Positions 34,771 to 46,121 are shown, counted from the first letter of the stretch. The stretch: DNA of 64,000 nucleotides from Paragonimus skrjabini miyazakii (GCA_014338405.1 JTDE01000124.1:207313-271312), one strand, 5' to 3'. The notes: generated by a model from the sequence alone, not told the origin. A program made the numbers and translations.

Positions 34771-37700
34771 GTCTGTAGGGATCGCAGGTCGTTTTTCTCA
34801 ATTACCGTAAACTAGTAGCTTATCTATCAAAACATGTTATTTAAGCCCATAGATTAAACGGCGTTTGCTTCCTGTGGAAAGCTGATCAATTTACGAACTA
34901 TACTGGAATCGAGGTAAGTGACAGTTAAACAGTGATGGCGGATCCCAGCGTCACACCTGCTTGTGGCATCCATCACACCCTCTGTAACTTAATCCGAACA
35001 AAATGGGTGTGAAATCTACAGTGTGTGAATAAACTGTAGTCTCGCAAAGCCATGTGTTAAGTCGTAGAGTTGACTAATGGCTTAACGGGTAACGGCCTGC
35101 CTGACGCGTTTCATTAGCTCTTGATATCAGCGTACAGTTGAATAGAAAGACGGGCTCAGCCGTGTAAAAAAAACCTCGTATCACAGCACAACATTATAGG
35201 TTGCTTAAAAAATGTTCGTGCCTGCATTATTTGTCTAATTTTCTAGTTGCCATTGTGAACGGTTGGGTCTACAGATTTGCAGTAGATTGGTCAACAGACA
35301 TAATGAGAAGTTGTCGGCATAAATAATGAACCAATGAATTTGATGTAAACAGTTATTTGGAATACTGATAAACTATTAGATATCGATTCGCGCTGATATC
35401 GCGTATCTGAGACTGGACGGGGTTCAGTCAGTTAGGATAACGGCAATTGGAAATCAAAGGCGTGCCTGGACACAGTTTACATTTAGCAACTCAAACTAAT
35501 CAGGATAAACTTCATTGTCATTTTATACCATAGTCGTTAACCCAAATTATGACTGACTGTCCGTTTGGAGAGCTTGACCTAACAGAAGCACTACACAGCG
35601 ATATAAAACATAATGCCGAATTCGATCTCGTGTCAATGCCTCAGTTTGATCATTGAGAATCTAGACAGCATCGGCATTCGCCCAAGTGCTTGATTAGTTA
35701 CTTGGAAGAAGAATGAAAATAGTTCGACTGAGCGAAGCTTGACGGAATTTTTCTTGTTAGTACGAGAAGAGCACAACGATGAGTATGTTGACTTCAACTT
35801 GACAACCACGCTGTTCAGTAACTCCCGTTGTTTAGACTAGCATTCCATGACTAATTAGCCTGTCTGTCAAACGGTCACTCAAGTTGCCTCAGTGATTTGA
35901 TGCTTCTTCACAAAAGTGCCAAATGTCTAAGTAGTTACAGTGAACAACTGTAGGTAATTTTCAAGTAATACCATTGCGACTCTTTTAGTACAGAACTGTA
36001 ACCAGTAGCCCTAGTTTTGTGTTAATGGGACAACTCAGATGATAAACAAATTTATGAGAGAATCTTCAGGATAAGAGAAAGGAGATTAATGTTTGCGAGC
36101 GCCAAGTTTATACCGCCTGAAAAATGAAGACGTTAGCATTAGATTTCATTAAGATCGCGCTTGATGTCGGTCTAGCAGACAAACGTTCCTCACGGAAGTA
36201 ATTAGTGGCATCTTAGTTATCCCGTTGTCAAGCTGTAATGCGACACAGAACATTTCTACCAGATTACCGGCTTTGTGTTAGACTGTATGTCTGGTTCAGG
36301 AATGCCAGTGTACAGATGCAAGTCGGTCATATATCGTGAATAATGTACAATGGGACAGTCGTTGTGACTAATACCTAAATCTGACCAACAGGTAAATATA
36401 TACAGGGAGTCTAAAACATATATCCGTAAATAATGTTATTATTTAGCTAACGTGGATAGAAACAAGAAAAAACAGGAAGAATGTTTTTTGAAATGAAACA
36501 GAACGCTTAAGGTTGAGGAAGATTGCTTCATCCAGTCAAACAGTAACTACTTTCACTTTAGAAGAGATCCGATTATAAAAAAGCTGAAGTTTGTCTGGAC
36601 TCAGACCAGCGATATAAACAACATGCCTAATTGTAATAAGCGTATTGTCAACTTAGTTGCAAAGTCACGCCACGTGTTCCTAAGTTCCACATTTAGACTC
36701 GATTACCCGCAAAGTCAACTGTACCACATGGAAGCCACTAAATCATTGACTGCTCAGACAGGACTACTCAAACAATGCTATATTTACAACACGAACATGG
36801 CGGGACGAATAGGATCTAAATGCTCGCAGACACAAACTGCAATTTAGCGCATCTGGTCAATCTTTAAAAAGTGATCTAATCTAATCTGGCTTGCTACAGT
36901 TGAAGAGAATCAAAACGCACAGTGTGGGAGAATATTTTACAATCAACAGTACAGTAGGTGCAAACGAAATGAACGGCATTAAATTAGAAGATACTGTTGT
37001 TAATCCACACTCAAATATGAACAGTCAAACACCCACACAGTGATTATGTCACGCAATTTTGGTGAGGAAACGTTTGCGATCTAAGTGCTAAGTATTGTTG
37101 CTTCTAGACAACCACTTAGCAGAATGGCATACAAGTCCGACAAACAAAGGTAGCGAGGCGGTCGCAGACCTACAAAGAGCACAAGATTGAACAATATGTT
37201 TAAACGAACGTGAACACGTGTGGAAACTTTCAGATACCTGACAAAATGAGTGTGACATTGAATTTTGAAACAGTTCATTTAAATTAGATCAGCTGAGATC
37301 ATTAGAAAGTATGTTGTCAATATAGTTGACTGCGAAGAATTTTGGCCTGATTTGAAAAGTCGCGTGAACAGAGGAGTAGCAATCGAGCAGGTTGGACACA
37401 ACCTTTATCTCATATACAGAAAGATTGCATCATCATACCTGAAAGAAATTTGTTTTCATGTTTCTAGGATACGACCAGCACAAAAACGAAGTAACAGTAT
37501 CCATGAAGAAGAATACAAATTCCTCCGTACACTGTAATTACAGGCCCTAAAACAACGCTAACGGTACACTTGAAAGATATGTGTCCCCATGTACGGGCAT
37601 ATGTTCAGTTTACATCGAGAACGAAATATAGCGGTTGCATAATCCCTTAGAGCACACCGTAAATTATGGAAATTGACAATGATATGCTATTGTGTAGTGT

Positions 37701-37884
37701 GAATTACATCGGCTTATTGAAAGAGTCTGTTGCTAATCTTAGTTGATCATATTTGAGATCGGTGAATCAAAAAGTGTAGTGAAAAACGGTTCGGCTGAAT
37801 GCGCCGCCAAAATCCAAAATACGTCACCTGACGGCTCCAAAGAGTGTAGTCTGCGAGGGAAAAACAGATGTGTTCCGGTTTTCT
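34771..37884. other. No recognised feature
   Basis: A stretch near 35079 (TGGCTTAACGGGTAACGG) resembles a polymerase III A box but has no B box at tRNA distance. Nothing else is supported. Confidence 0.4.
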
Positions 37885-38205
37885 GATGAGTAGTCGGTGA
37901 GTTCACTGATATAGTTCAAACACCAGTAATAATTGATCGCATGTGTTGCATTCACCTGGAATTTCCAAACAGCCCTCATTAAGGAAACATGCACTCGAAT
38001 GAAAGTTCATGTTTGTTAGATCCTATCCCGACTGTGACTTGTGCTCTGGCCACATTCACAAAAGGTAACTGTATTGACCAGATCACTGCCGAGTGTAGGT
38101 TAGGTGCCAACAAAGTACCACGCATATACGCTCAGCTACATTCATCTGTAAGTAAATTCTGATGGTTTCTGGTCTACTCGATAGGAGACACAGGGACTAT
38201 ACAGT
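37885..38205 (-). mobile_element. Retrozyme copy, highly degenerate
   Basis: On the minus strand the family order is still visible: upstream block (TGTCTCCTATCGAGTA), a faint tRNA-like head, a ruined hammerhead around 37990-38030, and a tail with GATCAATTATTACTGGTG and CTCATCAG. Divergence is the greatest among the long copies, so this is an old insertion. Confidence 0.65.
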
Positions 38206-41200
38206 TAGTTTTAACTGTGACCTCACAAATAAGTCACAACTGTATGACTCATTAAAGTTGCTGAGCAATGACTTGATTACTAATACGTAGTCTGACATTT
38301 AGTTGAAATGAACAATCGCAGCCTTTGTATTCTTACGGACTTTTCAACCAACATCAACAACAAACAATACTATCTGAAGCAAACGTGGATCGGTATCCAA
38401 ACGCAGACCGTGGTAAGAATGTACGTTGCTGACGAAATTTAATGACAGAGAAACTTGATTCTGACACTTCTTTTTGATATGGACTGATTGAGCGTTTATC
38501 CGACTAATAAATTTGTGATCAAACATGTGTGCTTTTTAATTTATATCAACCATATCCTTGAATGTTTATCAACCGCGCACATTAGACGAACTGTCAGATT
38601 TCATCTTGAACAGAAGCCCCACACATAGTGTTACTGGTGAGAGTTAATGAGACACTAACTCTATTCTCGCAAGGCGACCGGTATGACGGTTTATATAGCA
38701 TCCTGTGTTTCGCGCTTCATGGAACTTTGTAATTTTGTATCAACGAGATCGTCATCAAAATCTTAAACACTATCGAGTAAAAAACATTAGGATAAAATGT
38801 AAGATTTTCCATTTTTTGAGGCTATTTTGATGTGAACGCTTCTCAGTTGGTTGCAATTTTCAGCACTGCATACATTTTGAGAGCATAGTAGTCAGTAAAG
38901 GCTAGTGTTCTCTAGAAAATTCTGAAGAGACACCACCTGTTCTAACTGGTCTGTCAGGTTTTATTTTATATGGGATATCGTACCTGTTCTATAATTCAAA
39001 GTAATCGGGAACCGGAAGACACAGATCAGGCTTGCGTGAGGCGGACTGTGAATCACATAGTTTCTGCAGTCATTCTTCGTCTCAGCGCGACCTATGAACC
39101 AGTGAACAACCAAAATACAGGTGATCAGTGGTGATAATCAACGACCAAATGTGGGTTCACTCCACTGAAATGGCGAACCTATCATAAGACTCCACTTAGC
39201 ATCATGAATGCATGCGTTGAGTGAGCGCTTGAACTGCTTTATCGACGGCGCTGTTGCAGCAAGCTTTTCTAGAGTTCTGTGACGAACTTAGATACATCAC
39301 CGATATAGGTTGACGACTTGAGGTAGCCTCTGCTTGTCTGGGCCAAAAGTCCCATCGATATGTGATTCTTACCAAACCACTAGTCATGAGGATCTGCTGT
39401 TGACTCGTAGCGCAACAGTCACTAGTTTAGGTTGCATTCAGACTATCGGACTGCGTTGCAAGTGTTGCGAAGGCAGCAACCGTCTTTCTTTCATGGAGGT
39501 GTTTCCTTTCTGGAAGGGCAAACATTTTGATTCCACAGAATCCATTACTACAAGTGTGAAACCGCAAAACATGGCTACACTGGCTGAACCATCAGCACGA
39601 ACCTGCTTTTATGAGTGATACTGGAAACTCATCAGTTGTTCTCAGCATCATAATGTCTTATAGGCCCTCAAAAAAATGTATGTCATCGAGTAACCTCAAG
39701 TTTCAACTTTTTGCGGCACCACAGTGTTAACTGGCTACCGATTGAGACTGACTATATCAATGTCTACATAACGTTCGCCTTACACTAAAGAGATGTAAAA
39801 CCAGTATGCATCACATCATCTGCTGCTATGCAACACAAGGTAGACTAATGAGCAGTCTAAGACACCCTCAAACTGCTTGAGTTTAAACGAGATCCAAAGA
39901 AAAACTATAAGAACCAAGGAACTATTAACAATCGGAACATTAAAACTGTTTCCATTTAGACCAATGGTCAAGTTAGCAAGGATTTTGGCTCCCACTGGTT
40001 CTGCGTCACTCGGTTCAACAATCACGGGTTTTCAGATCCAAAAATTTCATTCTCCAACACCCTTTGCTCATTCCTCTTTACAATAGGTCCTTCCGAAGGG
40101 GATGTCCTTATAAGTCCCAATGATCATTCAGTTAACGTTGGTTCTATGTGGCCAAACGAATAAAGTTGCTAGTGGGTGAGTCTGAAGTTAATTAGTCGGA
40201 TGTATATACGATTTCAACTTATCAGGCCGATGTGCGGAGATTATTCACGTTTACGTATTTCAGTTACCCACCCTGAGGATATTGCTTAATCATGCCGGCA
40301 TTGGTCCAACTTGTCTGTCTCCCTGTTTTCTCCTGAAGGATCGGGTCATTTCAGACCCTGAAAGGAGTTTCAGGTGTAGTTTATGAGGGTATCTCACATA
40401 AATGGTTCTCAGGGGGAAATGTCTCTTTCTACAACTTCCGCCTTATGGAAGAATCGTTTTTGGTGGGACTTAATGAGAACGAAACCGGTAATAGTAGTAT
40501 GTTGGCTTGAGGCTAAATCTTTTGAAACATTCACTTCGTTACTTATATTTATATCTACTCTACGATTACAAATTAAATTCACATATAGCAGAAATAATTA
40601 CCAGGCGATTTACCCGTTGACAACTCCTGACATTAATTAGGCAAAAATGACCCGCGTCAAAAGTAGGTAATCGGTAGTGTAATTCATTTTCAATAGACAA
40701 TCCTCTCTAGTGTACAATACTGCATATTTACCAGTGGTCATGAAAACCTGAATGCAAACCGTCACATTACAACCGTGCATGCATAAATTGTGTATGCACC
40801 TCTCATCAATCCACATGCCTTGAAATGGGAATTGAATTGGTGAAACGAGGAACCGGGTGCAAAACTAGTGTAACAAGATTTTTGTGAACGTGCGTCCGCA
40901 TTGTCTGGAAACAGTACGATGTTTTACACACCCAACCTTCTATAAATAATCACTTTCCTGGCCATCAGTTTTGATGGCGCAGTTTGAGTTGCACACCGAT
41001 AAGACAAAATTTAGTAAGGAAAATAGGAGCGGCTTTACTTCCCTTTATCAAAGTCGGTTGGGAACTGTCTTATCGGCAGATTTAGAACAAACGGTTGCTC
41101 CAGTCTGTCAACTCGTTTTTGAGGAACTGTTCGACCGATATTGGTAATTGTGTCTGAAAATCTAGACGAACACGTCCCCAATTTGGGTCAACTGCAACTT

Positions 41201-41467
41201 TTGGGGTAAGAGGTGTGAGACAACAATCTGGGAGTCACCATCTGCTTAATGGCCATGCCTTTACATGAGAGCAAGAGATATGAAGCAACCAAACGTGAGT
41301 AGAACAACCTCCAGAAGAATTCGAGTTGATTCTGATGGTCAGTGCGATGTAGGTAGGATATTTTTGTCCGACTCTTTCTGAGGAATCTTCCAAGTTTCTG
41401 ACAGTTTTAGGCATCACCTGTAGCGAAATGGGTCGGTTTCCTCATGCTACTCGGAAGTAATGAGACT
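38206..41467. other. No recognised feature
   Basis: Frames such as 39334-39618 (+) and 39202-39387 (-) overlap on opposite strands and have no domain. No repeat or RNA gene supported. Confidence 0.4.
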
Positions 41468-41497
41468 AATTTTGGTTTCAGCGAACAGAACTCTTTT

Positions 41498-41665
41498 CCA
41501 TTCAGTGTGAACATCACCCACAATCGATCGCAGCTGTAGCATTCCCATAGACTATCCAGTCGGCCCTTTTCGAAACGAAGCACTAGACTCGAGTTTCGCT
41601 ATCATTAGAGCTCGTCAGTAGTGCATACCATCGCCCTTGCCGGGACTTGAACCACGATAAATTTG
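41498..41665 (-). mobile_element. Truncated retrozyme present in the left palindrome arm only
   Basis: It starts (minus strand) at the B box GTGGTTCAAGTCCCGG and runs through an intact hammerhead to the tail (GATGTTCACACTGAATGG). The right arm reads straight across this point (AACTCTTTT then CGATAAATTCTC), which gives the empty site. GATAAATTT/GATAAATT is duplicated only on the head side, so a simple target site duplication is not evident. Confidence 0.85.
41580..41624 (-). ncRNA. Hammerhead ribozyme, core intact
   Basis: Minus strand: stem I GCACTA/UAGUGC perfect, core CUGACGA, GAAA, stem III AC/GU with loop UCGA, and GUC. Stem II GCUCU/AUAGC has one mismatch compared with the family AGAGC. 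Predicted cleavable. Confidence 0.9.
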
Positions 41666-41827
41666 ATAAATTCTCATCTTTGGCCGGTACTATTATATAT
41701 CAGATCAAGAAGCAGTAAGGGAAACTAATGTTTAAAAATAGTACAAGGGTAAAACGATTGGGTAAAACACAAACACGACTTCGTTGTGGTTATGATCACA
41801 AGGGAGGGAGGTTTTTGGAAGTCAGTA

Positions 41828-42067
41828 TTAATTGAGGTAAGTTGGGGGGGGGACGGGATCAAATTGTCGCGTGGGTTGACTGCAGATATTTGGCCACGGT
41901 AATCCCAGAGTATGAACGAACCGTTTTCGAACACACAAATCCGGCTGACGTAATCTGATTGCGACCGCCTCGGCTATAGACAGGATGCGCCACTTGATCT
42001 TCCGTGACGCGGCGACCGAGGCACGGCTGACGATGCGAAACGTCTTGGCTGTGCCTGTGTCGACCAC
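41828..42067 (-). pseudogene. PLE GIY-YIG C-terminal fragment, left arm
   Basis: A 79-codon frame starts at VDTGTAKTFRIVSR and contains RILSIAEAVAIRLRQPDLCV and HTLGLPWP. These correspond to the second half of the PLE endonuclease with its catalytic Glu (IAEAVAI). The first half, carrying the GIY and YIG motifs, is missing because the sequence abuts the retrozyme tail. It is identical to the frame at 43514-43753 in the other arm. Confidence 0.88.
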
Positions 42068-42113
42068 AGTCGACTAGGTGGGCCAGGATGGATGAGTTAA
42101 TGTTCTTTCAAGT

Positions 42114-42393
42114 AGATTGAACATCACCCACAATTGATCGCAGCTATCGCATTCCCATAGACTTTCCAGTCGGCCCCTTTCAAAAAGAAGCACTAGACTC
42201 GAGTTTCGCTCTCATTAGAGCTCGTCAGTAGTGCATATCATCGCCACCGCCGGGACTTGAACCACAGACACGCTGTTCATGAGGCAACCGTGTTGACCAC
42301 TGCGCCATTTACCTCACATTAAGCACGACCGAATTATCATATGTGAATACTCAATCACTTTCGCTTGTGAGTAATTATCGGGTTGCCCGATCG
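42114..42393 (-). mobile_element. Retrozyme in the left palindrome arm
   Basis: Minus strand order: upstream block from GATCGGGCAACC, tRNA-like head (A box region TGGCGCAGTGGTCAAC, B box GGTTCAAGTCCCGG), hammerhead 42190-42234, and tail to GATGTTCAATCTAC. It differs from the right-arm copy at eight positions within the inner 153 bp but almost nowhere farther out. Confidence 0.9.
42190..42234 (-). ncRNA. Hammerhead ribozyme, perfect family consensus
   Basis: Stem I GCACTA/UAGUGC, core CUGACGA, stem II GCUCU/AGAGC with loop AAUG, GAAA, stem III AC/GU with loop UCGA, and triplet GUC all match. It is identical to the copy at 43347-43391 on the other strand. This is a type I hammerhead (open at stem I), placed directly after the B box of the tRNA-like head. 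Confidence 0.95.
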
Positions 42394-42398
42394 AGGAG

Positions 42399-42470
42399 GA
42401 TATGTACTACTGACGAGCTCTAATGAGAGCGAAACTCGAGCCTAGTGCTTCTTTTCGATAGGGGCCGACT
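42399..42470 (+). mobile_element. Truncated retrozyme at the inner edge of the palindrome
   Basis: Begins at GATATGTACTACTGACGAGC just before the hammerhead and ends in the tail at GGGGCCGACTGGGAG. Its hammerhead (42404-42448) has cleavage triplet GCC in place of GUC and one stem I change (GUACUA), so it should not cleave. Confidence 0.85.
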
Positions 42471-43012
42471 GGGAGTGTTGTATTCTTGAACGGAACAGAT
42501 TTACAAATCACCGAAAGACTGATCAAAAACTGGCAATTCTTCCATAGAATCTGAGGCACGTCACGCCGTGTTTGTAGGTTCAACGTGCCATTTGTGAACT
42601 CTGACGGACCAATTATAGCCATGCTGTGAGAACAATAAGCATCGCATGGCGTGTCTCTGTTTTGTAACCTACTCACTGAGTCGTGTCATTCCGCTTCCCG
42701 TCAACATGTCTCGTTTGACCATTTTATTGGTGCTGTGATCTAGGCAACTTATTGTATTGTCGAGATCGTCGTGGACAGCTCGTTCACAAATGTTGTCCAG
42801 ATTGGGGTTGTTTGTTCTCTGGACACCTGTTTCGTCCTGATAAACGATATATCCATGATGCGAAGGCCTTTCAGTTTGAGTCGACACGAAACATTCTCAT
42901 CGTAGGAGTTTTTGGCTGAGTGATCACGACCTAGGATGACGTGTTGATACATGTGAGTACTGATCGAACTGGACGGGGCGAGGCAGAGCGGGGGCTGGGT
43001 GAATCGTGGTAA
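42471..43012. other. Palindrome spacer, no recognised feature
   Basis: About 540 bp of sequence unlike the arms. Overlapping minus-strand frames (42407-42676, 42669-42887, 42749-42952) have no domain. It may be the original unique DNA between two opposed insertions. Confidence 0.4.
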
Positions 43013-43474
43013 CGATCAGTTGTGGGTGAGGTTCAATCTACATGAAAATCAAAATCCCCTACTACTCATCAGTAATCAAATACCGCTCAACAAGTCAATG
43101 ATTTCTGTGATTTCAACTTGCAAAGAAGTCCTAGTCGAGGGGTCATCGATTGGAGTTAACAGACAATAACTGGGTTTCCTATCGGGACGATCGGGCAACC
43201 TGATCATTACTCACAAGCGAAAGTGGTTGAGTGTTCACATATGATAATTCGGTCGTGCCTAATGTGAGGTTAATGGCGCAGTGGTAAACACGGTTGCCTC
43301 ATGAACAGCGTGTCCGTGGTTCAAGTCCCGGCGGTGGCGATGATATGCACTACTGACGAGCTCTAATGAGAGCGAAACTCGAGTCTAGTGCTTCTTTTTG
43401 AAAGGGGCCGACTAGAAAGTCTATGGGAATGCGATAGCTGCGATCAATTGTGGGTGATGTTCAATCTACTTGAA
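43013..43474 (+). mobile_element. tRNA-headed hammerhead retrozyme, reference copy (just over one unit)
   Basis: Order on the plus strand: tail end of a preceding unit (GTGGGTGAGGTTCAATCTAC to CTACTCATCAGTAATC), inter-unit block (CAAAGAAGTCCTAGTCGAGG), upstream block (GACGATCGGGCAACC), tRNA-like head with A box TGGCGCAGTGGT (43274-43285) and B box GGTTCAAGTCC (43318-43328), hammerhead 43347-43391, then tail again. The two tail copies are 428 bp apart, so the locus holds about 1.1 tandem units. This copy served as the guide for recognising the others. It encodes no protein, so it would depend on reverse transcriptase supplied in trans, plausibly by PLEs, whose fragment abuts it. Confidence 0.93.
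43347..43391 (+). ncRNA. Hammerhead ribozyme, perfect family consensus
   Basis: Same 45-nt structure as 42190-42234: six-pair stem I, CUGACGA, five-pair stem II, GAAA, two-pair stem III capped by UCGA, and GUC. Predicted cleavage follows the C at 43385. The B box lies 19 bp upstream, so a polymerase III transcript would carry the ribozyme. Confidence 0.95.
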
Positions 43475-43513
43475 AGAACATTAACTCATCCATCCTGGCC
43501 CACCTAGTCGACT

Positions 43514-43753
43514 GTGGTCGACACAGGCACAGCCAAGACGTTTCGCATCGTCAGCCGTGCCTCGGTCGCCGCGTCACGGAAGATCAAGTGGCGCATCCTG
43601 TCTATAGCCGAGGCGGTCGCAATCAGATTACGTCAGCCGGATTTGTGTGTTCGAAAACGGTTCGTTCATACTCTGGGATTACCGTGGCCAAATATCTGCA
43701 GTCAACCCACGCGACAATTTGATCCCGTCCCCCCCCCAACTTACCTCAATTAA
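43514..43753 (+). pseudogene. PLE GIY-YIG C-terminal fragment, right arm
   Basis: Same 79-codon frame as in the left arm with the catalytic-Glu motif (SIAEAVAI) and terminal HTLGLPWP. It begins about 40 bp beyond the retrozyme tail. Nothing upstream encodes the GIY or YIG halves, so it is a truncated, non-functional copy. Confidence 0.88.
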
Positions 43754-43946
43754 TACTGACTTCCAAAAACCTCCCTCCCTTGTGATCATAACCACAACGA
43801 AGTCGTGTTTGTGTTTTACCCAATCGTTTTACCCTTGTACTATTTTTAAACATTAGTTTCCCTTACTGCTTCTTGATCTGATATATAATAGTACCGGCCA
43901 AAGATGAGAATTTATCGAAAAGAGTTCTGTTCGCTGAAACCAAAAT

Positions 43947-45066
43947 TGTTCTTAACGATTTCTACGGGGATTTTGAATTATTTGAAGTAATGTGATTATT
44001 CCACTAAGTGCACAGCACAGAACGAACGAGTAATTGGGAGATGATGTTTTGCGCCTGGGAGTCTATCATTGTGAATCTATTTCACACTTTGGCCATTTAT
44101 GCAACTGAGTTAATTCGGCTTAACTAAGGCTTAACTAAGTCTCATATAGTCTATTTCGGTTCATTCAACAAACATTCTTTGGATCCTGTACTTTTTGAGC
44201 TCTTGGTGCTGTTACCAGGATCATGAATGAATTCATCACTGACACGGTTGCTTGGTGATGGGGACGTTCACAGTTTCTTGAATGACTTAGCGGATGTGGC
44301 TGAAATTGCTTGAGTTAAAACCGATTGGATAAAGTTGGTGGGTCTGAGAACTCTCCCGATATGTTGAGTGACGGCGGTCCTACGTATGGAAAGAAGCAGC
44401 TCCATGATGTTAGATTGAGCTCCTTCAAAGAAGCTTACAAACACTACATTCAGCAGCTTCTCTGATTGTCGATAAATAATATGGTGATTCCGGGGCGATA
44501 ACTACATCTACCCTCCGTTACTTTGGCAGAAACTGTCTAAGCACTTCCCTATGTAAATAAAGGTTCGTAACAGATCACTACCACTTGCTGACCGAAAGCA
44601 GCTTAAGATTTGTGGTGATCACAGGCTACCGGATAGCAGTTCGTGCGCGACAGCACGTCATAGACGTGTGTCCATCAGCTGAAACGACGGGACTACATCC
44701 ATTCAGGAGTGTCCTAGTTACCTTGTTGCCATTGGTCCGATAACCATCAAACAGGTGAGCCCTCCGTCACACATGCATCAGGAGGATGTAGGGTGACAGA
44801 AACCTGTCTATCACATTCCCTAATCGACCGTTTTACGTACTGCCACCTAAAAGAGTGTTTATACTCCGAAATATAATCAACTTGTAACGGTATCACACCT
44901 TGTGGCCTTCCGTTTCCACCACGTTCAGGCTAAACTTGGGACTGAGGTAGTTCACCGCCTACTGTTAGTTTCACCAGTTCCGTTATTACGGGTTTCCCAT
45001 CCAATGAGACTCATAATACTGGAGAAGTTGGATAAACAAGCTTGTCTTTCGTTTACTTCAGACTTT
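43947..45066. other. No recognised feature up to the scaffold gap
   Basis: No supported gene or repeat. The frame running into the gap at 44902 has no domain. Confidence 0.4.
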
Positions 45067-45166
45067 NNNNNNNNNNNNNNNNNNNNNNNNNNNNNNNNNN
45101 NNNNNNNNNNNNNNNNNNNNNNNNNNNNNNNNNNNNNNNNNNNNNNNNNNNNNNNNNNNNNNNNNN
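45067..45166. other. Assembly gap (100 N)
   Basis: Exactly 100 N, the usual placeholder for a scaffold join of unknown length. Features touching it may be incomplete or misjoined. Confidence 0.99.
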
Positions 45167-45239
45167 AGTGAACTAGATGAGCAAAATGAACGGATACGGA
45201 ATCACCATGGAAAAGTTGCGGCGTATGACAGTGTTGAAG
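45167..45239 (+). CDS. Possible internal exon, 5' end in the gap
   Basis: Directly after the gap one frame reads SELDEQNERIRNHHGKVAAY then DSVE and ends at a strong donor (TTGAAG/GTAAGG) at 45240. The composition is charged and hydrophilic and protein-like, but I do not recognise a family. The next candidate exon (45904) has an acceptor in matching phase (one base left over here, two supplied there, giving a Val codon). The exon start is unknown because of the N run. Confidence 0.4.
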
Positions 45240-45903
45240 GTAAGGAATATAGAGAAAAATCCCAGTAACTTACATAGAAAACATGAAAAATCACATTGTT
45301 GGTATAGGCTGTTCCTGGTGGACCAAAAAAGACAGTATTCAAATGAACGTTTTTTTTGTCTGATGTTGTCCGTAGCAGGCAACTCAAGAATAGATGCGAG
45401 TGGCAAGGTGGCAGGTAGAAGTGAACGGGAGCTTTAAATAATGTCTGCTGGATACAATGGTTTGATTGGTTCCAAGTACTCATAAGTGATGATCACTGTA
45501 GCAGCGCAGAAACTTACACTCTAAAGTGATGGTATAACGGAGTGAGATGTCCGAAACGGTGGTGATGAAGTCTGACAAACATCGATGATTTCACTTGACG
45601 TATAACAGAACGGATTTTATTGACAACGTTGAAGCCATAATTGAGTTGAGACACCACATGTTTGTGACAAGGCGGCTGTTGACTATGCATACCATAAGTT
45701 ATAAGCCAAAGGTTGGACAGAGTGAAGAAAATACCCAAGTCAAGGCAATTGTGTGAAGGTCTGCTGTTGAATAGTGTGTTTCAGAAATGCAGAGAATTGT
45801 GGACTACTCAGCAGAACCCATAAAGTTGAAGTCATTCGGTCGAACGAGACATCTCCCCTTGAACAATACAGTGTTCTGGTATTCCGATTTAGTTAAATCC
45901 CAG

Positions 45904-46118
45904 TGTCGCTATTACAGAAAAAATGGGATTTAAATGTTACATCGACAGAAAATAACGTCGAAGTACCGGATGGTTTGCTCAACCTCACCGTTATGTCATT
46001 AAAGAAGCTAAGCGGAAGATTTCAATTTCTGGAAGTTTTTAAAAAATTAGCTAAGATTGCGATAACAAACAAAAAGAAGATGGTGATAAATTTATTTTCT
46101 AACTTCATATTGTCCCCC
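45904..46118 (+). CDS. Possible following exon, 3' boundary unclear
   Basis: A TAAATCCCAG acceptor precedes a 72-codon frame (SLLQKKWDLNVTSTENNVEV, then GRFQFLEVFKKLAKI) that is in phase with the candidate exon at 45167-45239. It is lysine-rich without a known domain and ends at TAG 46119-46121. An internal donor such as ATG/GTGATA near 46082 would shorten it. Support is phase agreement plus composition only. Confidence 0.3.
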
Positions 46119-46121
46119 TAG

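Larger units (their letters stand above)
41468..43946. repeat. Long palindrome: PLE fragment plus retrozyme in inverted arms
   Basis: Left arm 41468-42393 and right arm 43188-43946 are reverse complements around a 794-bp spacer. From outside in, each arm holds a PLE GIY-YIG end, a retrozyme tail, an intact hammerhead, a tRNA-like head and the upstream block. The left arm is about 167 bp longer because it contains one extra truncated retrozyme (41498-41665). The PLE part is identical in both arms by eye, including a nine-base G/C run. The spacer holds a truncated retrozyme (42399-42470) and the tail of the tandem copy at 43013. Recent inverted duplication and assembly artefact are both possible; a scaffold gap lies 1.1 kb downstream. 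Confidence 0.93.
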
